Below, piece after piece: positions 7,123 to 14,953 of a DNA stretch of 57,937 nt. The position numbers and the translations under genes are program-made. Source of the stretch: an uncultured Acidobacteriota bacterium (GTDB lineage Bacteria > Acidobacteriota > Blastocatellia > Pyrinomonadales > Pyrinomonadaceae); assembly GCA_902826795.1 (NCBI GenBank), contig CADEGD010000012.1, positions 31,333-89,269 of the forward strand. The letters are read 5' to 3'. The notes under the pieces were generated by a model, which did no database searches, had not been told where the DNA came from, and saw only the letters and a program-made list of their open reading frames with translations. Position 1 is the stretch's first letter. Each line of letters begins with the position of its first letter.

Positions 7123-7716
7123 ATGAAAGCATCACGGCTAGAACAAATTCAGGAACGGATTGCAGAGTGCGAGACGGCCAGAGAGTCGACCGAGACGGAG
7201 ATACGCGACCTCGAAGAAAAACTCATCAGCGGCAAAGTATCCCTCAATTCGGTGAACGGAAAACGGGCTGAACTTCGTTCGCTCGACGAAACGCTGGTTA
7301 CTCTTCGCGAGGCCGAGCGAGCGGAGACCTTGCTTGTCACGGCGAACGACGAGGCGACCCGACGCGAGAAAGATGTTGCCACGATGGGCAAGCTCGCGAA
7401 GGCGATCGTTTATGAACTCGCTGCATATCACGATGGCATCCACCGGGCGAACGAATTGATCACATCCCTTGGCACAGGTCTTATCGTCCGAAAGAGCTCG
7501 ATCGGCATACTGCGATCGCAGCTTCGGGATCTTCGGAATCAGTACCCGGACGTTGACCTGCATTCACTCGCCGAACTCACTCCGGCCGAATGGCGTTCGA
7601 CGAGCGAATCGAACTTCCGGGCACCGGTCGTTCCGTTCACTCCGGTAATTGCGGATGTCGAGGGACGTACTGTCGCGAAGCTCGATCGTGAGCAGCGATA
7701 CGGCACAGCGGCCTAA
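7123..7716 (+). CDS. coiled-coil protein upstream of the tail chaperone
   Basis: The frame is open from 6982, but the ATG at 7123 follows the stop of the previous gene and starts a protein-like sequence of 197 residues. The first 110 residues are a long coiled coil (LEQIQERIAECETARESTE, EIRDLEEKLISGK). A GTGLIVRKSSIG patch follows, and a Pro-rich C-terminus contains 'LAELTPAEW'. Such proteins in tail modules can be scaffolds or head-tail connectors, but I cannot place this one in a family. There are short direct repeats in the leader (GACTTTACA twice at 7065-7090, then GATTACAGAA). The next start follows 31 bases after its stop. Confidence 0.5.
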   Translation: MKASRLEQIQERIAECETARESTETEIRDLEEKLISGKVSLNSVNGKRAELRSLDETLVTLREAERAETLLVTANDEATRREKDVATMGKLAKAIVYELAAYHDGIHRANELITSLGTGLIVRKSSIGILRSQLRDLRNQYPDVDLHSLAELTPAEWRSTSESNFRAPVVPFTPVIADVEGRTVAKLDREQRYGTAA

Positions 7717-7747
7717 AGCCACACATCAGAGGAGAACTTTTACCAAA

Positions 7748-8143
7748 ATGAGCAATACATCTATCAAGATCGGTGCCGGGTTTGGAACGGTCAATCCGGT
7801 CTTTCATTTGAAGAAAATCACGCTAGGCGAGGAGAGCGAGTTTTACGCGAAGCTGGCCTCGCTTGCCAATCCGGACGACGTCGACGCGAAGCGTGAGCAT
7901 CATCTCACTTGCTCGATCGAGGCGATCAAGAACTGGTCCGTCGCGAACCTGACAAAGGCCGTCGACAAAGGCGATCAGCCATTCTACGAATACGACGGTG
8001 ACGGCGATCGACGTGATCCGTCAGCAGAGGTCGATGCGTATTTTGAGGAAGCTGCAACGCGAGGTGACGATGTTCACCGGTTGGCGAGCACGATCGTCAA
8101 TAGCTATCTCGAACGGTTGCAGCCGACGGTAAATTTCTTTTAG
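7748..8143 (+). CDS. tail assembly chaperone, short form (gpG-like)
   Basis: A 131-residue acidic protein from the ATG at 7748; the frame extends upstream to 7649 but a GAGGAGA at 7730-7736 supports this start. It contains 'KKITLGEESEFYAKLASL', like the N-terminal part of phage tail assembly chaperones, and is rich in Asp/Glu. It is not named by sequence alone. The case rests on three things: its place just before a tape-measure gene, its size (lambda gpG is 140 residues) and the slippery heptamer A AAT TTC two codons before its stop. This lets ribosomes pass into the overlapping frame to make a longer form, as lambda G/GT does. The short form would coat the tape measure during tail assembly. 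Confidence 0.6.
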   Translation: MSNTSIKIGAGFGTVNPVFHLKKITLGEESEFYAKLASLANPDDVDAKREHHLTCSIEAIKNWSVANLTKAVDKGDQPFYEYDGDGDRRDPSAEVDAYFEEAATRGDDVHRLASTIVNSYLERLQPTVNFF

Positions 8144-8538
8144 CCTTTCGGCTCGCGTGCTCGGCCTGGTTCGCCTTCCGAGCCAGCGTCGACGCCCTTG
8201 ATCTCGGCTACGCTCGCTGCCCGCTGATCTGCCCGAAGGAGACGGAGGACCTTAGCCGAAACAGAAAGCAGCTCTGCAGCAAGTGTCCGAAGAAGCAAAA
8301 GGCGACCGAGTTCGAGCGAGCGACCGAAAGGCTTTGGGAGAAGCATATCGCGGAAGGCGATCGACGAAAGATCAGCATCATGGATATTCGCGAACAAATT
8401 CATCTGACCGTTGCAGCTGAGAATTATCCAGCCGAACAACGGACCGTCACGCTCAATGCTTTCGTCTCGGCTTACGATGCCGAGCGCGAGATTTACCGAG
8501 AGGAACGCCGACGAATTTCGGCTGCATCGAACAGCTAG
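7748..8538 (+). CDS. tail assembly chaperone, long frameshifted form (gpGT-like)
   Basis: Reading 7748-8137 and then shifting back one base at 8131-8137 gives a 263-residue fusion (130 + 133), close to lambda gpGT (279). The second frame is open from 8104 to the TAG at 8536-8538, has no ATG before 8380, and reads as real protein. It includes a cysteine set (RCPLICPK, then QLCSKCPK), a charged helical part (ERATERLWEKHI) and a C-terminal helix rich in Arg/Glu. Without frameshifting, 8144-8380 would be a coding-looking stretch with no start. The TAG is followed after 12 bases by the tape-measure ATG. In lambda the T part recruits the tail-tube protein; here its zinc-ribbon-like cysteines suggest a metal-stabilised version. 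Confidence 0.65.
8131..8137 (+). promoter_or_regulatory. -1 programmed frameshift slippery heptamer
   Basis: The heptamer is A AAT TTC in the zero frame (codons GTA AAT TTC TTT TAG), which has the canonical X XXY YYZ form. Slippage re-pairs the two tRNAs on AAA and TTT. It lies four bases before the zero-frame stop at 8141. The site is the expected one for a tail-chaperone frameshift. Confidence 0.6.
8150..8184 (+). promoter_or_regulatory. possible frameshift-stimulating hairpin
   Basis: GGCTCG at 8150-8155 is perfectly complementary to CGAGCC at 8179-8184. The stem begins 12 bases after the slippery site, a spacing in the range of known stimulatory structures. The 23-base loop is GC-rich and could fold further. 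No energy calculation was possible. Confidence 0.35.
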
Positions 8539-8550
8539 GAGAAATGCTCT

Positions 8551-10539
8551 ATGGCAAATATCGTACAGACGATTTTCACCTCTGACGTTACCGCGATGGA
8601 ACGCGGAATCGCGAGCGTTCAAGCGTCTGCCCGGACCACCGGTAACGTAGCGACCGATCTTGAAGCGAAGATCAACCGAGCATCGCGAAGCATCCTCACC
8701 GGCAACACGGCTCTCGATGTTATGAAGAGCAAACTTTCCCAGGCGGATATCGCGGCGAGCTCGTTTGCAAGGTCGACGTCGCAGCTCGCCCCGAACATCA
8801 CTCGCGCCCGCGAAGAGCAGGAACGTCTAAACCGCTCGGCTGCGGCGATGGATATGATCCGCGGACGGTCTCCGGGCGGTCCTTCTTCACTTAGCCGCGA
8901 GAATCAGTACAGTCGAATGAACCTCGCCAGGCAAGGTGGCGACGTGTTTACGCAGCTCGGAAGCGGTCAGGGAGTCGGCCTTATCGCAATTCAGCAAGGC
9001 CCGCAGATCCTAGAAGCAATGGCCACCGCGGGAGGTAAAGTATCGACCGTACTCACTGCGGCCAAAGGTGCTCTGGTCGCTTTCGGGCCCGCACTCGCAA
9101 TTGGTGCCGCCGGAGCCGCCGTGGTTTACAAGATCACAGGTGATATCCGTTCCGAGGCCGAGCGTCGGTTGAAGGTGGAGGAAGCGATCGCTATCGCTGC
9201 TGGCAAGCAGTCTAAAGCGATGTACGACACGAAAGAAAGCGTTCGCCAGATGATCGTCGACCAAGATCGGGGCTTCGTGTTAGAGAAACGTCAGCGGGTG
9301 CTCTCAAACCTCTCCCCGGAACAGCTCAAAGCTCGAGAGCAGGAACTCAACGCCCGGCTCGCACTTGGTCCGGTCACCGATCCGAGCACCGGTAAATTCA
9401 CGCCAGAGTTCGAGAGGCTGAAAGGTGAGTTGAAGTTCGTTCGCGAGCAGATCAACATTGCCGAGATGTCCCTCGAAGAGCGATCGCAGGCGTCGTTTGA
9501 TAATCGATGGCAGCAACGGATACGTGAGGAACAGCAGAGAGCGGAATCTACCCGGAAAGGCATTGAGCGGGCGAAGGAGCTCGACAAGGTTTACCAGGAG
9601 ACCTTCCGCGGACTTGCTCGACAGGCCGGAGCAGACAATCCGATCGCAAAAGTGTTTTTTGACGCCGATGATGCACTTCGAGAGTTGAAGGGCAGGATCG
9701 CAACTCTGCCGCTGGATATGCAGAAGGCAGCTCTCGAAAGCCAGCGAGCGTTTAATTCCAAGCAGCTTTTCGGTGCCCGACTCGATAGCCGAATGGAGGC
9801 GTTCGAACTTCGGGAACAGGCAGATGTATTCCGCCGCGGTGGATCAGAAGAGGACGCCCGAAAACGGTCGCGTGAAATTGCGGATAGTCAGGCTCAGGAT
9901 GCGGTTAATCGCTACATTCGCGACCTCTCAGGCGGTAAGCTTCGAAATCTTGGAGGGCTTCGTCAGTACTTCTCTGGAATGTCGCCGGAGGGACGCGTCG
10001 GGCTCTTCGATTTCGTCCGTCAGGAGGAAGAGTCCACCGGTCTTTTTCGTAATTACGAGATTCAGAACGATATCCGCCGCCGGCTCGGTGTCGACGAGTT
10101 TGCGAACTCAGCTCAAGGCCGTCTCGATCGCCAGCTCACCGAGCTCGACAAGATGAAGCCGGGCAGTGATGCCGAGCGAAGCCTTCTCGATTCGCGCATT
10201 CTTTCACTTGGTCGAAGCGTCGATCCATCGAGCCTGAGTAGCGGCCAGAGGGAAAGATTAGCCACCGTTGCTGAACGTATGGCCGAGCGAACTGAGCGTC
10301 GCGAGATCGAGGCCCTCGGTTACCAAAAGAATATGGACGCCACTCTCAAGCGAATCGAGAATCTCACTGCAGAGCGGATCAAGGCGGCTCAGAATGGCGG
10401 GCTCAACGCGGTCAACATAAAGATTCAGGACGATACAGGTCCAGGCACCAGCGTAGAACTGCAGCGTCCGGCTCAGGCCGATACCGACGCAGCCTACGGT
10501 TTTGGCGGATTTGAGATTTTCGGGGGTACCAATCGATAG
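8551..10539 (+). CDS. phage tail length tape-measure protein (TMP_2-like)
   Basis: This 662-residue protein has the hallmark 'GDVFTQLGSGQGVGLIAIQQ' followed by GPQILEAM at about residues 128-155, as in the prophage tail-length tape-measure family (D-x-x-x-Q-L plus QQGPQ). A hydrophobic Ala/Gly-rich helix follows (ALVAFGPALAIGAAGAAVVY), then long charged coiled coils to the end. Tape measures set tail length and line the tail tube; 662 residues at about 0.15 nm per residue would predict a tail of roughly 100 nm. A good ribosome binding site (AGGAG) precedes the ATG, 12 bases after the long chaperone form. No tail tube, distal tail, hub or fibre gene follows, only a short coiled-coil gene. It is the clearest phage structural gene of the element. 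Confidence 0.8.
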   Translation: MANIVQTIFTSDVTAMERGIASVQASARTTGNVATDLEAKINRASRSILTGNTALDVMKSKLSQADIAASSFARSTSQLAPNITRAREEQERLNRSAAAMDMIRGRSPGGPSSLSRENQYSRMNLARQGGDVFTQLGSGQGVGLIAIQQGPQILEAMATAGGKVSTVLTAAKGALVAFGPALAIGAAGAAVVYKITGDIRSEAERRLKVEEAIAIAAGKQSKAMYDTKESVRQMIVDQDRGFVLEKRQRVLSNLSPEQLKAREQELNARLALGPVTDPSTGKFTPEFERLKGELKFVREQINIAEMSLEERSQASFDNRWQQRIREEQQRAESTRKGIERAKELDKVYQETFRGLARQAGADNPIAKVFFDADDALRELKGRIATLPLDMQKAALESQRAFNSKQLFGARLDSRMEAFELREQADVFRRGGSEEDARKRSREIADSQAQDAVNRYIRDLSGGKLRNLGGLRQYFSGMSPEGRVGLFDFVRQEEESTGLFRNYEIQNDIRRRLGVDEFANSAQGRLDRQLTELDKMKPGSDAERSLLDSRILSLGRSVDPSSLSSGQRERLATVAERMAERTERREIEALGYQKNMDATLKRIENLTAERIKAAQNGGLNAVNIKIQDDTGPGTSVELQRPAQADTDAAYGFGGFEIFGGTNR

Positions 10540-10548
10540 GTGACAAGT

Positions 10549-10818
10549 ATGCTTTTACGTAGCGAGAGACAGAGTGAAATTGAGCGGATCGATCAGCAGA
10601 TCGCGTTCCTGCAGAGTCGTCGAGACTTTCTGGCTGCTCTGGAGCGGCTAGAGTCGCTCGACCGCCTGAGAGCGTCGGCATTCGCTCCTGTGAACGAGTT
10701 CTACGGAGATCTTGGCTCCCAATTCCCACCGCTCGACTTCCCGACTCCAGAGCGACAAATCAGAGCTTCGATCCGGGTAGATCTTGAGCGACGGGCGATA
10801 TTGAAAAGCAGGTTTTAG
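10549..10818 (+). CDS. small coiled-coil protein after the tape measure
   Basis: About 89 residues from the ATG at 10549; an in-frame GTG at 10540 touches the tape-measure stop and is possible. The first 50 residues form an amphipathic helix (SEIERIDQQIAFLQSRRDFL), followed by 'LGSQFPPLDFPTPERQIR' and a basic end. In siphophages this place holds the distal-tail and hub genes, which are far larger, so this is not one of them. It may be a tail-completion or regulatory peptide, or a tape-measure partner. I do not recognise a family. Confidence 0.45.
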   Translation: MLLRSERQSEIERIDQQIAFLQSRRDFLAALERLESLDRLRASAFAPVNEFYGDLGSQFPPLDFPTPERQIRASIRVDLERRAILKSRF

Positions 10819-10834
10819 GACAGGGAGGGTGTGA

Positions 10835-11056
10835 ATGCTGGAGCAGTACCCAGACATAATGCAGACGTCGCATATTTGCGAGATATTTGGCTGGAAGCCG
10901 AATACGGTAAACGCTAAAGCTCGGAACGGCGAGATTCCGGGGCGAAAGATCGGGAAGCACTATTACTTCGCGAAATCGTTGATCATTCAGTTTATGACGT
11001 CTGATGAGCCGGAATTGTCACAAGCCGATGTTGATAAGGTCGCGCGGTTGAGGTAA
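10835..11056 (+). CDS. excisionase-like helix-turn-helix protein
   Basis: A 73-residue protein, ATG at 10835 with GGGAGGG seven bases upstream. The core 'TSHICEIFGWKPNTVNAKAR' followed by NGEIPGRKIGKHYYFAKSLI is the winged helix layout of excisionase/MerR-type proteins: a helix-turn-helix, then 'G..P..+.G+.+.F....'. It ends with a short polar tail. It is placed four bases before the integrase start, where recombination directionality factors usually sit, so it is the best candidate excisionase for this element. The element's other small HTH protein (2796-3005) would then be the AlpA-like regulator. Confidence 0.65.
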   Translation: MLEQYPDIMQTSHICEIFGWKPNTVNAKARNGEIPGRKIGKHYYFAKSLIIQFMTSDEPELSQADVDKVARLR

Positions 11057-11059
11057 ATT

Positions 11060-12313
11060 GTGTCACCAATGGCAGGACAGATTCGGCTGATCGGCTTCGG
11101 CGACGATGGGTTGTACCGTGTTCGTATTCGTATTGAATCGAAGAAGAGCGGGCGCCGAGGAACCCTGTCCGAGACGATCAAGGCCAAGACGAAGCAGGCA
11201 GCGGAACGTCAAGCCAAAGCTAGAATCAAAGCGCTCGCCTCTGAAAAGAACATCACGACTCCCACGACCAAGGAGAGTCTCAATAGTGCATTCGACAAAT
11301 ATCTGAACGAGGTAAAGAAGCCGGTCCTTAAACGTCAGACATTCGACGATTATCGAAAGGTTTACGATCGATACGCAAAGGACACGATCGGCAAACTCTC
11401 ACTTGGTAAGATCACTCGGTCAGAGATCTCCGGGCTCTACGCTTCCATGACCGTGTCGCCTCGCACGATCCGCTATCTCAACATGATCCTGAAGGCGGCC
11501 TTTAAGGAATTCATTCAGCAGGATCTCGTCACGAAGAATCCTTGTGAGGTTGTTCTCCCCAAAGCTAAGAAGCGAGAGTATCGCGTCTTTACTCCGGAAG
11601 AATATCAGCGAATCGTTAATACGACTTCCCTCTTCTGGAAAACGCTCATCATGTTCGACGTGGAGACCGGGTTGCGTCCGGAGGAGTTCCTCGCATTGAC
11701 CTGGGCGAATGTCACCGATCGACACGTAAAGGTTCGCAAAGCCCTAGTAAGATTTCCGAAGGGCGAGTATCAATTCACTGATCCAAAGAATGATGCGTCG
11801 CGGCGAACGATCCCGATCTCGCCGACGCTCGTCGCGCAGCTCAGGACTCACCGAAAGGCACTGCTCGAGATGAGAATGAAGATCGGCGCCTATTGGACAG
11901 ACCTTGATCTCGTCTTCCCGACTGAGATAGGCACGCCCTTCACACTCTCGAACCTTAATCGCAAGTTCAAAAGCATCCTCGACAAGGCCAACGTGCCGGC
12001 GATGCGTCCGTACGATATGCGTCACACTTGTGCCACGTGGCTGCTGGAGGACGGTGAGAATATCAAGGTGGTGAGCGAGCGACTCGGTCATTCCTCGATC
12101 GCTGTGACGGCCGATACATATCTGCACGTTAGCGAGGGAATGCAGGAATCTGCTACACGTCGACTTGAAGCATGGGTTGGGGTTCGACCGCTCTCCGAGG
12201 AAAATGCGTCAAAATTGCGTCAGAATAGCGATGCATCGCAAAACGAAACGATGCCAAACAATGGTGAGAACTCAATAAAACAGGGCAAAACAGCGTTACG
12301 GAAGTCAGCGTAA
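11060..12313 (+). CDS. int: tyrosine recombinase (integrase) of the tRNA-Cys element
   Basis: 417 residues if it starts at the GTG at 11060 (an ATG follows at 11069). An Arg/Lys-rich N-terminal arm-binding domain (to about residue 70) and a SAM-like core-binding domain (SLNSAFDKYLNEV to about 170) precede the catalytic domain. Active-site residues are Arg in TGLRPEEF, Lys in TDPKND, Arg-His in YDMRHTCAT, His in RLGHSS and the nucleophile Tyr in ADTYLHV. The first His of the usual H-x-x-R box is Tyr here. The C-terminal 45 residues are polar and extra. The gene ends 15 bases before a tRNA-Cys 3' fragment, its attachment site. It is a site-specific integrase that most likely targets the anticodon loop of tRNA-Cys. 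Confidence 0.85.
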   Translation: MSPMAGQIRLIGFGDDGLYRVRIRIESKKSGRRGTLSETIKAKTKQAAERQAKARIKALASEKNITTPTTKESLNSAFDKYLNEVKKPVLKRQTFDDYRKVYDRYAKDTIGKLSLGKITRSEISGLYASMTVSPRTIRYLNMILKAAFKEFIQQDLVTKNPCEVVLPKAKKREYRVFTPEEYQRIVNTTSLFWKTLIMFDVETGLRPEEFLALTWANVTDRHVKVRKALVRFPKGEYQFTDPKNDASRRTIPISPTLVAQLRTHRKALLEMRMKIGAYWTDLDLVFPTEIGTPFTLSNLNRKFKSILDKANVPAMRPYDMRHTCATWLLEDGENIKVVSERLGHSSIAVTADTYLHVSEGMQESATRRLEAWVGVRPLSEENASKLRQNSDASQNETMPNNGENSIKQGKTALRKSA

Positions 12314-12328
12314 TGCTATAAAAAAAGC

Positions 12329-12373
12329 CTGCAAAACCTTTACTCGTGAGTTCGATTCTCACCGCCGCCTCCA
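12329..12373 (+). repeat. attachment site: 3' fragment of tRNA-Cys (GCA)
   Basis: The 45 bases hold the 3' part of the anticodon arm (anticodon GCA at 12331-12333), a variable loop, a perfect T arm (GTGAG, loop TTCGATT, CTCAC), acceptor strand CGCCGCC, discriminator T and CCA. The 5' half (GGCGGCG and D arm) is absent. This fits the distal att site left by integration into tRNA-Cys. A matching 45-base fragment lies at 28768-28812 in the same orientation. It is the right end of the first element and also the left end of the second island. Confidence 0.8.
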
Positions 12374-12746
12374 ATAACCCCCTTAACATCAATAGTTACA
12401 GATACGTAATGTCATGTTAAGAGTAGCTTCCTTAAGTAGATTATCGTAACTATTGTCCACTTCCCTTTTGATTTTTGGCGAGATATTTCCATGAAGAAGG
12501 TGACGCTACTGACCGCTGCTGTGTCCTGGAGGGCCAGCAAACCGACTTTCGTCGAATGAGAGATTTAGTCGAGGATCGCTAAGCCGTTCGGAATTTCGAA
12601 ATAGTTCAAGTGATGGATTATCGTGACATTACTTTCGACCGCTTGTAAGTATTGTCTTGGGTTTGGTCTGTCACTCTTTCGCCAAATCCGAAAAGTTTTC
12701 GACCGTCACGTGATTGGCCATTCTACCGCTTTCGCTTTTTACACGA
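12374..12746. other. intergenic stretch after the attachment site
   Basis: Nothing convincing is encoded. A short frame at 12491 begins MKKVTLLTAAV, like the start of a signal peptide, but it stops within about 25 codons. No terminator with a T tract was found after the DUF5916 gene, which ends here on the minus strand. Confidence 0.4.
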
Positions 12747-14927
12747 TCAGAATCTCCAGTTGTATGAAGCCTTCGCGAACAGCGATCTACTCTGACGCAG
12801 CAAGCCGCCACGACGAATGTTGAGCGGGTCCAAATCTTTGTAGAGTTCGTCGCCGTAGCCCACGTAGAGCGCGGTGTTCGGTCGTGGGGTATAGCTATAG
12901 AGCAGGCTAACGCCGAGGCGGTGCGAGAGGGTGTCGTAGTCTATTATCGATCGACTCGCATGGAACCTATCCAGTTGGTACGTCGTGCGGTTGCGAAATA
13001 TCCGTTCATCGAACAGCTTTGCACCGTCTAGCCGACTTTTCAGACTCGTCTTTATCCATCGGAACTCCGAGTTCAGCTTGGCCAGCGGTTTCGCCGTTAC
13101 AGTTACGTCGTTGGTAAAGAGCTTCCCAACCTCGACCCTTGCCGGATCGAAGTTCGCATCCGTCCCGATCTCAAGTGATCCAGACGCGATGATCTTTTTG
13201 AACGACTGTACGCCCCATCGGAGGTTGTACGAACCCGATCGAAGACTGGTCCCCATGAAATTGTCTTTTCGGGTCGAGATGTAGGTGTAGATCGTTACTC
13301 CGTTCGCCAAAGTGATATCAACGCCCGGATCGAAGAAGGATTCGTCCAGTTTTCTGTTCTCGTTAAAAAAAACCGAGGTCACGGCAAAAGGCCGGACCCG
13401 GACCCACCAGCTTTTCTGCGTGGGCCGAAACGACCGGCCGGAATTGTTATAAAAGCGGTCGTAGCCGGTGCGACGGATAAACCCAGCTTGCGCACGGAAA
13501 TTCCGGGCGTAGTGCGAGTCCGTCACGGTTACGTCCCACTTGCCATCGCCGAATGTGTACGCGAGATATACTCCACCGCCAGACCTTTCTGTTCCGTCGG
13601 GCTCTTTAGTTAGAGAGTAAGAATACTGATAGGAGAAGTACTGCCGATCGTCGATCCGGAGCCGTCCATCAAGGGTTCCAACACTATTCGATGCGTTGCC
13701 ATGTGAACGGGTGGTAAAGGAAAAACCCGCAGTTGAGCCCTTGAATATGTCCCGACTGAACCTTCCGATCAGGAACAGAGCATTCTTCCCGAAATTCGGA
13801 TCGGATGGCGGAACGCGGACGCCCGGTGCCTTGTCGGACGCGGCAAGGAAACCGAGGTTATTCTTCCCGATTTTCCCCGTGAGCTTGATGCCCCAATCCG
13901 GATCGACGATCTGTCTTGTATCAATGATCCTCGGCGCGGCGGAGTAAACTGGGCGAAAGACCTCGGCTCCTTCGAGAAAGAAAGGACGCTTCTCTTCGAA
14001 GAATAGCGGGAACCTTTGATTCGCGGTGATCTGCGGAGCGTCCGCTTCGATCTGGGAAAAGTCCGGATTGACGGTGGCCGACAATGTCAGGTTCGGCGTC
14101 AGTTGATATATGGCGGTGAGGCCGACATCGAGCCGATTCACCGAGTTCATCCGGGCTCCGTCGGGTAGGGCAACATCCGGCTCACGCATGGCGGTGTTCG
14201 ATGCGGTCACCGTCGGGATAAGCTCGAGTGTTCGCCCGGCGAAGACCTCATCAAGGCCCGTGAGACTGCCCATCTGTGAGAAGATGTTCGCGTTGTCGCG
14301 CGGGAGTGGCATCCAGGAAACGTCTTCTTTCTTTCTAGCGATCGATCGGAATAGATGAAGACCCCACGACTTCGATTCGTCAATCGAGAATCGCAGTGTC
14401 TTGAAAGGGATCTTTACTTCGACGATATAGCCGTCCTCACCGATACGCCCCTTCGATTCATAGATACCGTCCCACGCGAGACTGCGGTCACCCTCGGAGA
14501 AGATGCCGTCCTCCTGAATCCCAAGTGGATTAAATCGGAACCCGTAGGCTCGACGGCGGTCGTTGAACGTATCTAGCCAAAGCGCTACGAAGTCATCCCC
14601 TTGTGAGACGGAGTCGCGCTTGGAAACCGGCGCACGAATCGCAGACGGAGTGGAATCATACGCCTTGAACGCGACGTACAGATTCTCGCGGTCATACATC
14701 AAGAACGCTTCAGTCCGCTCTGTACCGGAAGCTCCGTTGACGGGTTCGATCTGGCTGGAAATATTCAGACGCGCAGCCGCGTCCCATTCACCCGATGTCA
14801 ACGTACCGTCAATCACTGGAGGTGTCGTGGTTGAGGCGATCTTTATCGTCTCTCCGCGCACGGAACTAGCAAGCAGTATTGCGACTATCGCTACGAGAAT
14901 TGACGCTGAATGACCTGGTACGAACAT
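12747..14927 (-). CDS. DUF5916 outer-membrane protein with N-terminal CBM9-like domain
   Basis: A longer frame opens at 15134, but the ATG at 14927 has a perfect AAGGAGGTG and starts a signal peptide (MFVPGHSASILVAIVAILLA). The 726-residue product begins with a carbohydrate-binding family 9 / DOMON-like beta domain (PPVIDGTLTSGEWDAAA; TEAFLMYDRENLYVAFKAYD) at about residues 30-200. It continues into DUF5916, a membrane beta-barrel domain (FPLFFEEKRPFFLEGAEVF; the barrel ends YNWRF). The terminal Phe is the outer-membrane insertion signal. The family's ligand is unknown; members often sit beside TonB receptors. This is the last gene of the leftward operon, 27 bases after the siderophore-type receptor. 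It may help take up or process the same substrate. Confidence 0.8.
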   Translation of the reverse strand: MFVPGHSASILVAIVAILLASSVRGETIKIASTTTPPVIDGTLTSGEWDAAARLNISSQIEPVNGASGTERTEAFLMYDRENLYVAFKAYDSTPSAIRAPVSKRDSVSQGDDFVALWLDTFNDRRRAYGFRFNPLGIQEDGIFSEGDRSLAWDGIYESKGRIGEDGYIVEVKIPFKTLRFSIDESKSWGLHLFRSIARKKEDVSWMPLPRDNANIFSQMGSLTGLDEVFAGRTLELIPTVTASNTAMREPDVALPDGARMNSVNRLDVGLTAIYQLTPNLTLSATVNPDFSQIEADAPQITANQRFPLFFEEKRPFFLEGAEVFRPVYSAAPRIIDTRQIVDPDWGIKLTGKIGKNNLGFLAASDKAPGVRVPPSDPNFGKNALFLIGRFSRDIFKGSTAGFSFTTRSHGNASNSVGTLDGRLRIDDRQYFSYQYSYSLTKEPDGTERSGGGVYLAYTFGDGKWDVTVTDSHYARNFRAQAGFIRRTGYDRFYNNSGRSFRPTQKSWWVRVRPFAVTSVFFNENRKLDESFFDPGVDITLANGVTIYTYISTRKDNFMGTSLRSGSYNLRWGVQSFKKIIASGSLEIGTDANFDPARVEVGKLFTNDVTVTAKPLAKLNSEFRWIKTSLKSRLDGAKLFDERIFRNRTTYQLDRFHASRSIIDYDTLSHRLGVSLLYSYTPRPNTALYVGYGDELYKDLDPLNIRRGGLLRQSRSLFAKASYNWRF

Positions 14928-14953
14928 TTCGATCCACCTCCTTGCGGCCACCG

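Larger units (their letters stand above)
2796..12373 (+). mobile_element. satellite-like or remnant prophage element integrated at tRNA-Cys (right part; left end not in window)
   Basis: A tightly packed plus-strand block runs AlpA-like regulator, DUF1376 replication protein, unknown genes, small-terminase-like genes, tail chaperone with frameshift, tape measure, excisionase-like protein and tyrosine integrase, then ends at a tRNA-Cys 3' fragment. The regulator, primase/replication, small terminase and integrase set resembles phage-inducible chromosomal islands. A tape measure and tail chaperone are not part of the usual island set as I know it. No large terminase, portal, protease, capsid, tail tube, tip or lysis gene is recognisable. 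The left junction is not visible, so the first three genes of the window may also belong to it. 2796 marks only the first recognisable element gene. Confidence 0.65.

Noticed and set aside
8140..8622. 160-residue minus-strand frame over the chaperone extension
   Set aside because: It overlaps the plus-strand frameshifted gene and the tape-measure start; the plus-strand frame has the better protein character and operon context.
12153..12392. Minus-strand frame containing EAAVRIELTSKGFA
   Set aside because: It is the same artefact, antisense to the tRNA-Cys fragment at 12329-12373 and to the integrase end.
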